A DNA stretch of 64,000 nucleotides, from positions 372,001 through 436,000 of the forward strand of contig JAGQDJ010000007.1 in assembly GCA_022885665.1 (NCBI GenBank), in the 5' to 3' direction. Below, in pieces: positions 25,101 through 40,100 of this stretch. Below the pieces are notes generated by a model that saw nothing but the letters and a program-made list of their open reading frames with translations, had not been told where the DNA came from and ran no database searches. The stretch's first letter is position 1. Each line of letters starts with the position of its first letter. Position numbers and translations under genes: made by a program. This DNA is from Triops longicaudatus (taxonomy: Eukaryota > Arthropoda > Branchiopoda > Notostraca > Triopsidae).

Positions 25101-28100
25101 CTTACATTTTAATTGGGCTACTAGAAAATGGATCTACATTAAAATGCGCTCTCTTTTCTGTAGATATCAACGAGTGTATGGGAAATCCTTGCGGTATGAA
25201 CGCGCAATGTATCAACACCCAAGGATCCTTCACTTGCTACTGCAAAGAAGGTTTCACCGGCAATCCGTTTATGATGTGCATGCCGCCCACTGAACCCGTT
25301 GTGTGTGAGGGGGAGACGTGTGGCTGTTCTGCCACACGACCTTGCGCTCCTGGGTATGTTAAACCATAACTAAAATTCCAAAGTCTTGTTTACTAATTTT
25401 TGAGTTTAGATTTATGTGCCAAGACGGTGAATGCGTTGATATGTGCACGAGTGTCATCTGTGGCCCGAACGCGGCTTGCACAGCCGGCAAATGCGTCTGC
25501 CAACCAGGTTTTACTGGCAATCCCAATGACGGTACCCAGGGTTGCATTGCTACTGGTGCCTGTCGGAACGACTTAGACTGTCCCAGCCGAGAAATTTGTT
25601 ATCCACTGCAAAGCACGGCCATCAAGGGCACGCCTGTTCGTCAATGTCAGTCAGCATGTGTGAAAGCACAATGTGGACCGAACGCAGTCTGCGTAGCTGC
25701 CGATCACCGCGCTGCTTGTCTCTGCGTCGACGGATTCTATGGTAACCCCGACGATCTGCAGATTGGCTGCCAACCGGAAATCGCAACGGACAAATGTTCC
25801 CGGGATGATGAATGCCCAGGCGACATGCTTTGTCACCCTGATGCTAAAGGAACACGCCTGTGTGTCGATCCTTGCGCCAACCTCGGCTGTGGACAAAACG
25901 AAATTTGCACTATTTCTGCGGGCAAAGCCATGTGCGAATGCCAGCCCAACTTCGTCCGTAATCCTGTATCCGCATTGTGCGAAAAAGCACCCTTGCCTGG
26001 TTGCATTCGTGATGCGGATTGTCCACCTGAAAAGGCTTGCCGACCTGGACCAATGGGCGTTCGCAAATGTATCGAAGTCTGCGCCGGATTCTCTTGTCCT
26101 TCCAACTCCGATTGCCAGGCTGTTAACCACGTGGGAAGGTATGGAACTTCAATAATTCGCTCTCCGTAACGTAATAGTTTTAACACATTTTTCTTTGATA
26201 CTATGTCGACAGCTGCGTTTGCCGACCTGGATTCGTCAAACTCAACGATCGTACTGGTTGTCAACCACCACCACGTCATGACTGCGATTCGGATGCTCAG
26301 TGCGCCGAAACAGATAGTTGCGTCGCTGGGGCCGACAAAATTCGTCGTTGTAAACCCGTTTGCGCTACCATGCGTTGCGTCCGAGGCAGTGTTTGTGTGG
26401 CACAGAATCACGTAGCTCAGTGTCAGTGCCCACCCGGTCAACGCTTACAAGCTGACGGCTGTAAAACGATGGCCTGCGTTACCAACGCCGACTGTCCTGC
26501 TACTCAGGGTACAGTACCAATTCTTACCTCCATCAACCATAATACGTTCTTTCGTTATTTAAACTCAATGTTCCATTATTTTCTTTGCAGCTTGTAACCG
26601 TATGGATTACACTTGCATGGATGTTTGCTTGCCGGACACCTGCGGAAAGAACGCCATCTGTTCAGCGGATCGGCACATGGCTATGTGTCTCTGTCCTAAG
26701 GGCTTCGAACCCTCTCCTCACCCCGAAATTGAATGCGCACCGGTTGAAACTAGCGTTTGCGCTAACAACGGTACTTGCCAACCTTCTTCTGGTGCTTGTC
26801 CTCCCGGATTTGTTGCCAGTCCAACAGGTGAAGGCAGTTGCGCCCGTATTCCTCAACACTGCCGAAACGACGACGATTGTCCTGGCAGCGTTTGCCGAAA
26901 TGGCGTGTGCAGAGGTAATGTTTCGTGCCTTTTTCCCGTGACTTTTTTTTTTTTTCACTTCGAGTAATTTCATATTGATATCGATGTGAAAGAAAGCTAT
27001 TCACTGATCTTTTGATAATCTAGCTGTTTGCCGAGGACATCAAGATTGTGCTGCTAATGAACGTTGCACACAAAACAATTTCTGCGCTACACCATGCGTA
27101 ACACATGGACAGTGTCCAGTGAACAGTGCCTGCGTCCGCGGTTATTGTGTAGTCGGAGGCTGCCGTTCCAATAGTGACTGTCCAATCGAACACTCTTGCG
27201 TTAACGCCAAGTGCAAAAGTAAGAATTTTATCAGTGTAATTTTTATAAGGCTAACGCTATTTTATTTTTCTTAAGATCCTTGCGACGGACAAGGCATATG
27301 TGGCCGAAACGCCATTTGCAAGGTTGTGCAGCAAAAGCCGGTTTGTTCCTGTCCGGAGGGATTCGTGGGCGGTCCGACAGCCCAAGAAGGATGTCACCGC
27401 GCCCAGGTGTCGTGCAACTTGCAAACTCCTTGTCCCAATGGATGGATGTGCAAAAACGGCCAGTGCTTGCCACCTTGTGCTGGCGGCTGCATGGATGGCG
27501 AACGCTGCGTCGCGAACACCTTGGGATCGTTCTGTCTCAAAGTGTGTTACTCAGACAGCAATTGCTTATCCGGCGAAGTGTGTATGGAAGGTGGCTGCGA
27601 GCCTGGTTGTCGATCTGACTTGGATTGCCAGCCTGGAACTCAAGTTTGCCGAAACAATCAGTGCAGGTAACGTTTATTTTCAAAACTGCTATTCATTTTC
27701 GTACAGTGTATTGGAGACTGAATTGGTTTGTTCTGTTTAGGTGTGCGGAGGGTTACGTTTTGCAAGGCAACCAATGCGTCGATGACAACGAGTGCTTAAG
27801 GAATCCTTGCCACCCCTCGGCTGAGTGTATTAACGAGAATGGTGGCTTCCAATGCCGCTGCCCTGTGGGAACCGTAGGAGATGCGTTCACTTCGCCTGGT
27901 TGTGTTGCTGCCAACGAGTGCGAGACTTCTGATGCTTGCGGAGACGAAAACCTGGCCTGCGTACGAACAGCTGTCGGTACAAAAAGCTGCACTAATCCTT
28001 GCGCTTCTACGCAATGCGGTCCCAATGCGGAATGCGTAGTTGTAAACCACGAACCCGTGTGCCAGTGCCCCTCTTCCATGCGAGGTGACCCCACGGACTT

Positions 28101-31100
28101 GACTTTAGGCTGCTTTAGAGTGGAATGCGTCACCAATGAGGATTGCCCACCTCAAAAAGCTTGCGACACAAATTCCTTCAAATGCTCTTTGAGTAAGTCT
28201 TGTTTACGTTCTCATTCCTTTTTAGACATCGTCTTGTAACGCCTTTCGTTTAATTTAGATCCCTGTGACCGAGTCGATTGTGGTCAAGGCTCTTGTCAAG
28301 TCACAAACCACGCCCCTAAGTGTGTATGCAAGCCTGGCTATGCCATTGACGCCTCTGGTGTGTGCCAAGATATTAACGAGTGCGCTCAGAACCCTTGTCA
28401 CGCTACCGCCAGGTGCACCAACAACCGTGGTAGCTTTGCTTGCGTCTGTCCGGAAGGATTGGTTGGTGACCCGTACCGCACTGGTTGCAGAAAACCGGGC
28501 TATTGCTCGTCTGATTTTGATTGCCCGTCCACTGCTGCCTGTCTGGATTCCGTTTGCAAAAGTCCATGCTTGGCTACACCCAAACCTTGTGGCATCAACG
28601 CAGATTGCGTAGTCGAAAACCATAAAGCCATTTGCTCTTGTCCGATGCAAAGAACTGGTGACCCGCGCATGGAATGTAAGATATTTTAATATTTGTATGA
28701 TTTCTTTCCAAACCCTAAGAGTGCTTGAAAACCGTAATCGTTACATTACTATTATTTTTCGATTAGGCTACCAATTGGAATGTGTGGATAATTTGGACTG
28801 CAAAACCGACGAAGAATGCATTGCCAATAAATGCGTCGGCGTCTGCGACTCGCCCAATGTTTGTGGTCCAAATGCCCAGTGCACGAACGCCATTGACCAC
28901 AGACCCGTCTGCAACTGCTTGAAAGGATACACTGGCAATCCTGTACAAGGTTGCGTCCAAGTTGTAACATGCGGCAGCGATGCCCAGTGCCCTTCATCCC
29001 AAACTTGCATTGGTGGCATCTGCTCACGTAAGTTTTTTCCGCCGTTATCAGACCCATATTCCTTGAAGAACTTCGTAATCTCGTTTTATCTTTTATTAGA
29101 ACAATGTTAAGTTGATTAAAATTTCAGAAATGTTCCCATTTATTTGAAAGAATTCCTAGCATTACGAGTAAAAGTGAAAATCCATTTTTATTTACAGCTA
29201 AATGTCAAAACAACCGTGACTGTTTCGGCAACCAACAATGTATCAACTCGCAATGTCAAGCAGTGTGTTCGTCTGACTCAGATTGCCCCACTTCTTACGT
29301 TTGTCTGAACTCCATCTGCGGGCCTGAAATCCGCTGTCGCTCCAACGACGACTGCAGCAGCAGCGAAGTCTGTCGATCGAACGACGTTGGAAAAGCCGAG
29401 TGTCGCAACCCCTGCGACGGCCTCGTACTCTGCGGCCGCAATGCGCAATGTTTTGTAGAAAACCGTGAAGCTGTGTGCAAGTGTAAAGAGGGCTACTCGG
29501 GCAATCCCCAAGACGAGAAAACTGGCTGCTCCCCTGTAGAATGCCGTATCGATCAAGACTGCGATGCCCAAAAACGCTGCGAAAACGGCAAGTGCCGCTT
29601 AGCTTGTCTGGTGGAGAACCCTTGTGGCAAAAACACGCTCTGTCTCTCGAAAAACAACACTGCTCATTGTCAATGTACGCCCGGTTACACTGGTGATGCT
29701 CGTAAAGGCTGCAGTCCCATTTCGTACTGCTCCGCCCAACCATGCGCGCCTGGCGCGTTGTGCGAAAACAAAGCTGGATCGTACGTTTGCAGCTGCCCAG
29801 CCAACTTCGTAGGCGATCCTTACCGTGAAGGCTGTCAACAACCGGTAGAATGCGCCAGAGACGAAGACTGCCCCTCATCAGCATCCTGCAACAGCCGGTC
29901 AAAATGCGTTGACGTGTGCGATTCAACAGTTTGCGGTAAAAACGCTGTTTGCAAATCGCTGACGCGCACGACAGCCAAATGCCAGTGTGAAGCGGGTTAC
30001 ATGGGCGATCCCACCGACACCGTGTTGGGCTGTTACCCCGAGAAGGCTCCTTGTCGCAGTTCAACGGACTGCCCGGCCTCCATGTACTGCAATGGTCAGT
30101 ACTGCAAACCACCGTGTCGATCCCACTCAGACTGCCCTGATCATTTGATGTGCCACCAGCAAACCGGCTCTTGTCTCAACCCTTGTGAAGCGGAAGGCGT
30201 CTGTGGCCTGAACGCTCTATGTCGGGCACAGAGCCACAAAGCGCAGTGTTATTGTCGAGAGAGTTTCACCGGTAATCCAGCGGTGGAATGCGTCCGAATG
30301 CCCATTCCTTGCCGAGGAGAAATTGAGTGTGCTCAAGGTATGAAATGCCGCACTGGTGTGTGCATGCCAACGTGTACGGCGGATACGGCTTGCGCTTTGA
30401 ACGAAAAGTGTGTCAATGGAGAATGTCAGCTGACCTGCCGTGTAGACCATGATTGCTTTGTGGGACACGTGTGTCTCAACAACTTGTGTACAATTGGCTG
30501 CCGTGGAAATCAGGATTGTACCGGTACCCAGTCGTGTATCAACAGCAAGTGCACGAATCCCTGCGCCGTGCCTTCCATCTGTGGACCCAACGCCATTTGC
30601 TCCGTTGTTGATCACCGTGCACAATGCAGTTGCCCACAAGGCTTCTTGCCCAACCCAACAGCATCCATTGCTTGCGTTAGACAACCCTTGGCCTGTACAA
30701 GCAACAAGGTCTGTCCGGATGGGTACATTTGTCAAAATGGCGGTGTATGCCTTCCGATTTGTGTGGCGGATTCCAACTGCTTAAGCAACGAACGCTGCGC
30801 GACTGGAGTGTGCTTACCGTTGTGTCGCATCGACGACGACTGCCGATCAGGTGAGATCTGCGACGCAACACTCTGCAAACCTGGTTGCCGTTCCGATGCC
30901 GAATGCCCCGCTTCCCAAGCTTGCTTGAACAGCCAATGTACTGATCCTTGCCGTGGAGCGACGGTATGCGGCCGTAATGCCTTGTGTCGTGTAACTGACC
31001 ATAAAGCAACTTGCAGTTGTAGCGAAGGTATGGTCGGTGATCCGGCGCAAGGATGCCGGTACCCACCGTCGACTTGCACCGTGACGAGCGATTGCGTTTC

Positions 31101-34100
31101 TTCCATGGTTTGTAGCAGTGGCAGATGCGTTCCTTCCTGCTCCAATGATCAGGGTTGCTTGCTGGGCGAAGCATGCGTCAACAAAGTCTGTCGAGAAGTT
31201 TGCAATTCGGACAGCAGTTGCCCCTCAGGACATATTTGTAAGGACCGGGCCTGCACTTTGGGTTGTAGAAGCGATTCATCGTGTCCATCGAACATGGCTT
31301 GCATCAACAACCAATGCCAAGACCCTTGCGCTGAAAATCCTTGCGGCAAGTGTGCCAAGTGCGATGTTGTCAATCACCGATCACAGTGCAGTTGTCCGGC
31401 CGACTCAGTTGGCGATCCGAAGGTGGCTTGCACCGCTGTGGCCTTGCGTTGCTCCGATACTTCTGCCTGCCCAGCGGGCCAAAACTGTGAAAACGGCTAT
31501 TGCACAAAAACTTGCTCCAACACGGCGCCCAACTGCGGATGTGGCGAAGTCTGCCAGACCTCGCGCTGCAGAGCAAAATGTCTCACTGATAGCAACTGCG
31601 CCCAAGGACAATTGTGTCGTCTCGGAGTTTGCATTGCCGGATGCCGAACAAACGGCGATTGTCCGTTCGAGCAAGCTTGCGTCAATGGCAAGTGTGGCAA
31701 TCCTTGTTTGTCACCTAACGTTTGTGGCAGGAATGCACAGGTACGAGATTCGATTAAGCTTTCATAATTTTGTCTAGTTCAGTGCACGTGTTTTCAGCTT
31801 TCAGTTCTTTCTGTTTCAATGTTTGATTTTTAACTTTTCTTCTTTTCATTGCAACCCACAGTGCCGAGTGGCCGAACACCGAGCTGTTTGCTTGTGCCCT
31901 AACGGCTATCAAGGTGAGCCCAAGACAGAATGTAAGCCAGTGGAGTGTCAAATCGACGTCGATTGCGATCAAGACAAAGCTTGCCGCAACCAACAATGCG
32001 TCAATCCGTGCCAAGGAGCTTGCGGAATTGCGGCCCAGTGTCGTGTACTGCAGCACAAAGCACAGTGTCTTTGCCCGCCAGGTTACGTCGGTAATCCGCA
32101 AATTGAATGCAAACAAGGTAAGGCCTGCAATTTCGATTCCTTGCTTTGTTCGCTTTTGGAATGTACATTGCCCTTTTGTGTGCTTTTTGTTTTCATCGTG
32201 TAATTTAGTATTGACTCGTTTTTCGCTTCGTTTTGCTTCGTGTGTTGTTAATCTTTATTTTCTTTGCAAATATTGTCTGCTTTGGTATGTACTGACGTCT
32301 GCTCGTTGCGCTGTCTCGTAGATGTAGATGAATGTCTGCGCAACCCCTGCGGTGACCATGCGGTATGCAAAGACTTGCCAGGATCGTTTAGCTGCACTTG
32401 CCTACCTGGTTGTGTGGGCGATCCTTACGCAGGATGTATGTGTACTCATCCTCAAATCGACCCTTGTCAAGGCACTCGTTGCGGAATCAATGCTTTGTGT
32501 CGCGCTGAAAACGATCAACCCCTGTGTTACTGCCCTGACAACTACCCTGTTGGCAATCCCAACGTTGAATGTATGAATCTTCTCAGACTTTCCTTTCAAA
32601 TGACAAGTTTTGTTGTATTTTTTTTTTTGTTTTACTATTCCCTGAGCTTTCAAGTTTTCTTGCAACTAATCACACAAAATTGTCTTGATTTTGGCAATTC
32701 ATAATCACAGGTACTATCGACCGTAGTCCGGATTGTCGCACCACCGGGTGTGGTCAAGGAGCAAGCTGTATCGCAGAGGGCCAGATTTACGTCTGCAAGT
32801 GTCCTCCAGGGCTTCGCGGCGATCCTGAAGTTCGTTGCACCACTACAGGTAAGAGCTTGCCAGATTATATCCCTATCGTTAGCCCTCGAATCCCTATAGT
32901 TTTTTCCTTCCGCGTACGGGATGGTGTAGCAGCATGTGGCCCTTGGATATTATAATTTCCATTTCCCCCCGTAGTAAAACCTGCTGTTATTTCTCCGTAG
33001 GGGGTTGAAATAGTTTCGCTTTCATTGCGGGCAAATTTCCCTTAGTAGCTATATTTTAGCGTATAGAGCATGAGCCGACAAAACGAGGCATTTAAGGGGG
33101 CATGAACTTTCCAAACGAGAATAACCCCATGAAAAAATGCTGATAAGGTCTTTTCAAGTTGAATATTTTTTCTCTAGTGGTCTGTGCATTCTGCTAGTGG
33201 AAAATTAAATTAGGGAGACTTTCTAGGCAAATTTTCAGAAAAAAGTTATGCACGTTAAAGATTTGTAGTTCCAAATTTTTAAATATCAAATTCTGAATAG
33301 TGACTGATTGTTGTTGCCAAGCTGAAAAGGTTGTACTTATTATTTCGTTTCCTTTTCTCTTCCTTTCCCTGTCCGTCTGTCGTTGATATTTTCTCCTCCT
33401 ATTCCGATGGGCTGCTGCACTTTGATTTTTGCCTCTCGCTCGCCCCGCCCTGTTCTCCTTTCTGTATTTGCAACATTCTGCCTTACCCAGAGCGGCAATG
33501 TACCACCGATCACGAATGTCCGCTCACCTTGGCGTGCTACAACGGCCAGTGTGGCGATCCATGTAGCGTACGGGGCGCCTGTGGTGACAACGCCATCTGT
33601 GTCGCCGTGTTGCACAAAGCACGTTGTACTTGCCCGAATTGCTACATCGGCCGCGCAACGGAAAAATGCATCCCCGATCCTACTTGCGGCTCCAGCACCG
33701 CACCTCCCATCGTCGTTACGCCCACGCCTGCCACGCCTCGGCCCGTGACGCCTGGCAAGCCCGAGCCGAATATCGGCTGCACTACCGACAGTCAGTGTCC
33801 AATTACCTTGGCTTGCAACACAGCCACTGGCGCATGCCAAGACCCGTGCGTGTTTAAAAGCGTTACCTGCGACGCCAACAAGCGCTGTGAAGTCCGGCGC
33901 CGTAAACCAACCTGCGTGTGCAAGTATGGCTTTATTATCAGCGCAACCGGCGAGTTAACCTGCGGCCCCAATCCAATTGAGTGCCGTTCGGATGACGAAT
34001 GTGCCTCCAATTTGGCATGCCAGAATGGCAAATGCTTGAATCCTTGCAGCGTTGGCAACCCCTGTCCCGCTAACAAAACTTGCGCCGTCCTAGATCACAA

Positions 34101-37100
34101 GGTGACTTGCATCTGCACTGAACATTGTAATCCCTCCGTGTCCATTTGCTTACGCGACCGAGGCTGCCCGACCAACTTGGCATGCATCGGGTATCAATGC
34201 CGCAACCCTTGCGAGAATTACACTTGCCCCGATAACCGCCCTTGCTACGTCGAAGATCACAAACCGGTCTGTAAATTCTGCCCGCCAGGCTTCTCCGTGG
34301 ATCACCAATATGGCTGCATTAAAGGTAAAGAACAAGAGAGAAAGACAAATGATGGCCGCACTAAATGCAGCTGCTGCATCTCCGCTTGGCTTTATGACGC
34401 TTCCGCCTCGATCTTGGGTTACCACCAAGTTGCGGAGCGTCCGCCTCTGCTTTTTTATTGACTATTATGGTGTATTCGTTGTTTTTTTTCCAGTATTTTA
34501 TCTGTATTTTATGTTTTTTAATATATTTTTCGTTTCTTTTAATTTCCACTGACTGGAGACTAAAACAAACAGCATCAAACAAGCGAATTATTCCTCGCAC
34601 TTGAATTCACCTCGGTTATTCTTGTTTATCCTGAAATTTGTGACGGTTTGAAGCTTGATCCGTGGGGTGAATGCCCCTTGTTGCTTACTAGCATGGGACT
34701 GAATGGAGCTTTGTTTTATCCTTTATGGCTTTGGCGGGGGTGCATGACTTGAATCGCATGGCTTGAATCGCATTTTATATACCTGTTACAAAGATAGCAA
34801 AAAAAAAGTCAGCATGGATGATTATTGATTAAAAAATATTTCGTTGTAGTTATCGGTTGCAAAACGAACGCAGATTGCCCTGTGAGTCAAGCTTGTATCA
34901 ATGACAAGTGTCAGAACCCTTGTGAAGTCAACAGCCCTTGCTTAGCTGACAACAAATGTGAAGTCCGTGATCATCAACCAGTTTGCTCGAAAGGTACGAA
35001 AAGATCTAGTCTCATTCAATTAATTCGAAAAATTTCTCTTGGAGCTTAACGTTAATTTGTCCGTAGTACAACATTACTCATTATATAACTGAACGTACTG
35101 TCTTTTTTCTCTTGTAGTTTGTACCTGCAAAGATGATCGTGATTGTCCACCTTCCGCCACTTGTGACGGTTGCGATTGTAAATGTAAGTATTTCTCCTAA
35201 TGGTAAAAGTTTCCTTCTAGTAATTCAAGTTTTTGTTCAGTCACCACCGATCCAAGCGTCGCTCAGTGTGATCCCGCCTGCGAACCTGGAACATTCTGCG
35301 ATCCTGATACTTTGTCTTGCCATCCAATAAGTAAGTACACCTTCTCTTTTCTGCACCAAATAAACAGTAAATTCAGTAACACACATAAGAAAACGAGATG
35401 GATATGTTGTAAGTAAAGATTAACTTGGGACTAATTTATTTGCTCGTTATGTGTCCGGAAGAAGCTTTGGAGGAATATTTTTGTTTTGCAAGCAAGTGGT
35501 GTTACCTAGTAGTTTAACCGTGAATGTTGGTTATTGTTTTACTAATAGTTTGCAAAAAGTCTGTGTCTAAGAAAAGTAGTTTTGTGTGACGTCATTAACC
35601 GTATTCCCTTGTTATGTTGCACAGCACCTGCAGTCACCTTACCTACCATACCTTCTTCCTTACCCCCTCTTGTCGTTTCGCCCACTTTGGGACCGGGAAC
35701 ACCCCCGGTAGTTGTTTCTGTTCCTTCTACCCCTCCCACTCCACAAGGAGTGACCAGTCCTCGACCGCCTATCACAGGTCCCACCCCAACTCGCCCCGTG
35801 ATCGTAACCGGAGGCACTCGTCCTACTCCGGTTGGAGTTTCAACCCCTCCATCCGCAACACAACCAAGCCAAGTTGGCGTGGTCACAGAATCCCCAGTTT
35901 TCCCTCCTGTGACTGCACCAGTAGTTGCAATACCTGGTACTGTTGAACCTCCATTGGCCTCGAGCCCTGGTACACCCCTGGCACCTGTTACTAGACCGCC
36001 CTCAGGAGGCTTATCAAGCTCACCCGTACCTGTTACGGACGAGTCAACAGCACCAGGACAATCAACCTCTAGGCCTTTTGTTTCAATCCCCCAGACTCCA
36101 CCAACTCCTCCTACTTGGGCACAGGTAACTGATCCTACAATCCGTCCTGTAAGTACTGGACGCCCTGTGGGCACGGTGCCTCCATCGATGGTGGTAACTG
36201 ATTCGAGTAGTACACATTCTCCCACTCAGACTGGACGGCCCTCTCTACCTCCCTCGGTGGGTACAGTTCGACCAGGTGTGGTTTCTCCGGGATCTGTGTT
36301 ACCACCCATTACTCAGAGTCCGCCAGTTGTTACCGTTAAACCTGTACCAGTCACCCAACAACCTGGAACTCAGACTCCGGGCAGTTTGGTTCCTGTGACT
36401 ACGCCACCAAGTCCTGTACCTCACCAGCCAGAAAGCGTTACTTCATCGCGACCTTCACCGGTCGGTTCAACTCCACCGTCCTTCGTCACCCAACCGGTGT
36501 ATGCCACTGAGGATACGCCTTCGTCAAGTACACTAGGAACCGCTAGACCTACGCTGCCATCCTCTGTGTCCCCTTTAAATCCTGGTCATGTTACAAATGC
36601 TCCACCGAGACCGACCGCCGAGGGTCCTACCCAGTCACCTGGACTCCCGACTGTGGCGGTAACATCTGGAAGTAGTACTTACAGGCCACCCGTGACTAGC
36701 TCACCAACATTACCACCTAGTGTAGGTACTTTACCACCCGTAGCTGAAACCCCATCACCGCGGCCACCTGCCGTGACCTCCGGAACGAGACCGCCAGTTC
36801 CCACGGATTCGGTTGCAGTAACACAAGAAGGAACAACCTTCAGGCCGCCAGGAACTAGCCCTGTAGAGTTGCCTACACAACCTGTTGTTGTACAACCCGA
36901 GGTTGAACCAGGCACAGAGCGTCCGGCTCCTATTGGCTCCACCCCCTCTTCACCGTACGTAACTGGCCCAAATGTTGTGATTACGGAGGAGCCTTCAACT
37001 TATAGGCCCCCTGCCACAGTTCCGGTAGTTCTACCACCTGGTGTGACACCACTACCACCCGTGGCAGAAACTCCGTCTCCCAGGCCACCCGCCGTAACTT

Positions 37101-40100
37101 TTGGCACGAAACCTACGACTCGTCCCACTGGTCCAAGTGTCATAACGGAAGAGGCAACAACACCCCCAAGACCCGTAATTCCAGGTCAGCCTGCTTTGCC
37201 ATCCCAGCCGGTAGTTCTACCAGAGGAAGCTGGACAAATTACAGAGCGGCCGTCACCTATAACATCAGGGCGACCACAAGTGGTGACACAACCAAGCGTA
37301 GTTGATGTTCACGAAACTCCAGGACCTCACAGACCTCCTGTGACTAGTCACCCTACTATACCGTCTGGCGTTCCTACTCTCCCACCTGTAGCAGAAACAA
37401 CGTCGTCCAGACCAACCGCGGTGACCTCCGCTACTCGACCACCAACAGGTCCTACGGGCCCTAGTGTTGTAACTGTTGAAGCGACAACACCTTCTCAGTC
37501 TCCGTTACCAAGCCAACCGCAGATACCAACTCAACCCGTCGTTTTCCCACCGGTTCCTCAAACGTCGACAGATCGTCCCTCACCATTCGGTTCCGATCGC
37601 CCACCACTAGTAACGGAACCCAGCGTTGTGGACATTCACGAAACTCCTGAACCCAGCACCAGCAGACCGAGTAGGCCTACCCTTCCACCCACAGTTACAA
37701 ACTCACCGCCAGATTACGCCACTAGGCCACCCCCTCAACCCTCTGCTCAGCCTCCTACACAGCCACCTCAAGTGCCAGTTGTCGCTGTTAGCCCTGAGGG
37801 TACAACTTATAGGCCTGTGGTTACCAATCCTCCCAGCATACCGTCTGGCGTTCCTACTCTTCCACCTGTAGCAGAAACAGCGTCATCCAGACCACCCGCG
37901 ATGACCTCCGGTACTCGACCACCAACAGGTCCTACGGGCCCTAGTGTTGTAACTGCTGAAGCGACAACACCTTCTCAGCCTCAGTTACCAAACCAACCGC
38001 AGATACCAACTCAACCCGTCGTTTTCCCACCGGTTCCTCAAACGTCGACAGATCGTCCCTTGCCATTCGGTTCCGATCGCCCACCACTAGTAACGGAACC
38101 CAGCGTTGTGGACATTCACGAAACTCCTGAACCCAGCACCAGCAGACCGAGTAGGCCTACCCTTCCACCCACAGTCACAAACTCACCGCCAGATTACGCC
38201 ACTAGGCCACCCCCTCAACCCTCTGCTCAGCCTCCTACACAGCCGCCTCAAGTGCCAGTTGTCGCTGTTAGCCCTGAGGGTACCACTTATAGGCCTGTGG
38301 TTACCAATCCTCCCAGCGTACCGTCTGGTGTTCCTACATTGCCACCGGTTGCTGAAACGTCATCTTCTAGACCACCTGCTATAACTTCTGGGACTCGTCC
38401 ACCTTCACCTGTAACAGGTCCAAGTGTAGTCACCGCTAAACCCGCCGAGCCTTCTACGCCATCTTCTTCGACGCAACCGTCCTTCCCTACCCAACCCGTT
38501 ATCGGGCAACCTGAGACGGAATTAGAGATGCAAAAACCCCAGCAACCCATAGTGGTTGAAGGAACCTCATCTCAACGACCACCAGTTATTGCTGTCAGTC
38601 CCGAAATAACTACTTACAGGCCTTCTCAAAGCACTCGTCCCACCTTACCACCCGTAGTTGGGACTTTACCTCCCCAAGCCGAAACCACACCTGGTCGGCC
38701 TTCTGCTACGTCAGGTACTCGTCCTCCATCGCCAGTAACAGGTCCTAGTATTGTAACAGCCTCCGAGACACCTCGTCCTCAACCTACTACACCTCCAAGA
38801 CCGGTGTTTCCTGGAGTTCTGCCCGAACAGCCCGTCCCAGAAACTGGGACTCCTTCACGTCCCCTGCCTGTAACTTCCACGAATCGTCCTTCTTTCAGCA
38901 CCGAACCGAATGTTATTGTCACGCAAGAGACACCATCCTTTAGTACAGGCATGCCCAGCACAACCTTGCCAGCCGGTGTAGGTACTTTCCCACCCCAGGC
39001 TGAGGTACCCACTGGTCGCCCCCCAGCAACAGCTGGCACTAACCCGCCGCCTTTAGTGACGGAACCTAACGTAATAGCTACGCCAGAACCCCAGCGTCCT
39101 GTCACCGCTGTTCCATCCCAACCTCCTTTACCGAGCGGCGTTCCTACGCTGCCTCCTGAGTACACCATGCGGCCCTCTCCTCAACCAACCGGTGCTCCTG
39201 TAACCATTCCACCTGTGCAGCCCGTCGTAGTAGAAGAGCGACCTACCACGCACCGACCGCCTGTAACCGGTCGCCCAACTCAGCCCCAACCTGTGGGACA
39301 AAATACTTTGCCCCCTCAAGCTGAGGTACCTACTCAACGGCCCCTCTCGCCAGTGACCTCTCCTACCCGACCACCGCCAGGACCCACCAGTCCCAATGTC
39401 ATTGTTGTGGAGGAAACACCTATCCCTCAAACCGTAGCTCCAGCACGTCCTACGATGCCGTCCCTATCTATGGTTGAACGCCCCGAACCAGAGGAGTCGA
39501 GTCCAACCCGGCCGCCCCCTCTTGCTTCTTCTGCCCAGCCGCCAGTATTCGGCACCCAGCCGAGCATTGTCGAGTCTCAATCTCATTCGCCTCCTGAAAC
39601 TACTCCAGGAACACGACCACCCCTACCTCCGGCTGTGGTTACATTCCCGCCTGAATACACGTTAGGTTCTTCTCCTCGCCCAACTGGCTTGCCAGCCACG
39701 GCGCCACCTAGTCAACCCGTAGTTGTAGTGAGTGAAGGACACCCATCCTCGCCACTCCCTGGGCCTGTCACGTCCCCCACTTTACCACCTTCGGTGACGA
39801 CATTCAGGCCAGAAGTAGAAATGCCTTCCACTCCTCGTCCACCTCCCATGACACCAGGAACGCCACCACCTTCCTTCCCTACACAGCCTTCTGTGGTAGA
39901 CACTCAAGAACTTGAGCCCGGAACGCCCAGTCCCTCCAGACCGCCCGCTTTCACACCGGGCCCCGTTTCACTACAACCGGAGCTCGAAATGTCCTCTACT
40001 CTGAGACCGCCTCCCATGACCCCAGGAACTCGCCCACCGTCGTTCTCTACCCAGCCTTCCGTGGTTGATACCCAAGAACTGGTCCCCGGAACCCCCAGCA

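Noticed and set aside
29243..30112. 289-codon open frame on the minus strand
   Set aside because: It lies entirely opposite exon 31 of the dumpy-like gene. Its Cys/Trp/Arg-rich composition is what the reverse complement of Cys-rich coding sequence gives, and no domain is visible.
35542..36225. 227-codon Gly/Val/Thr-rich open frame on the minus strand
   Set aside because: It is the antisense shadow of the Pro/Thr-rich exon; Pro and Thr codons read backward as Gly and Val or Ser.
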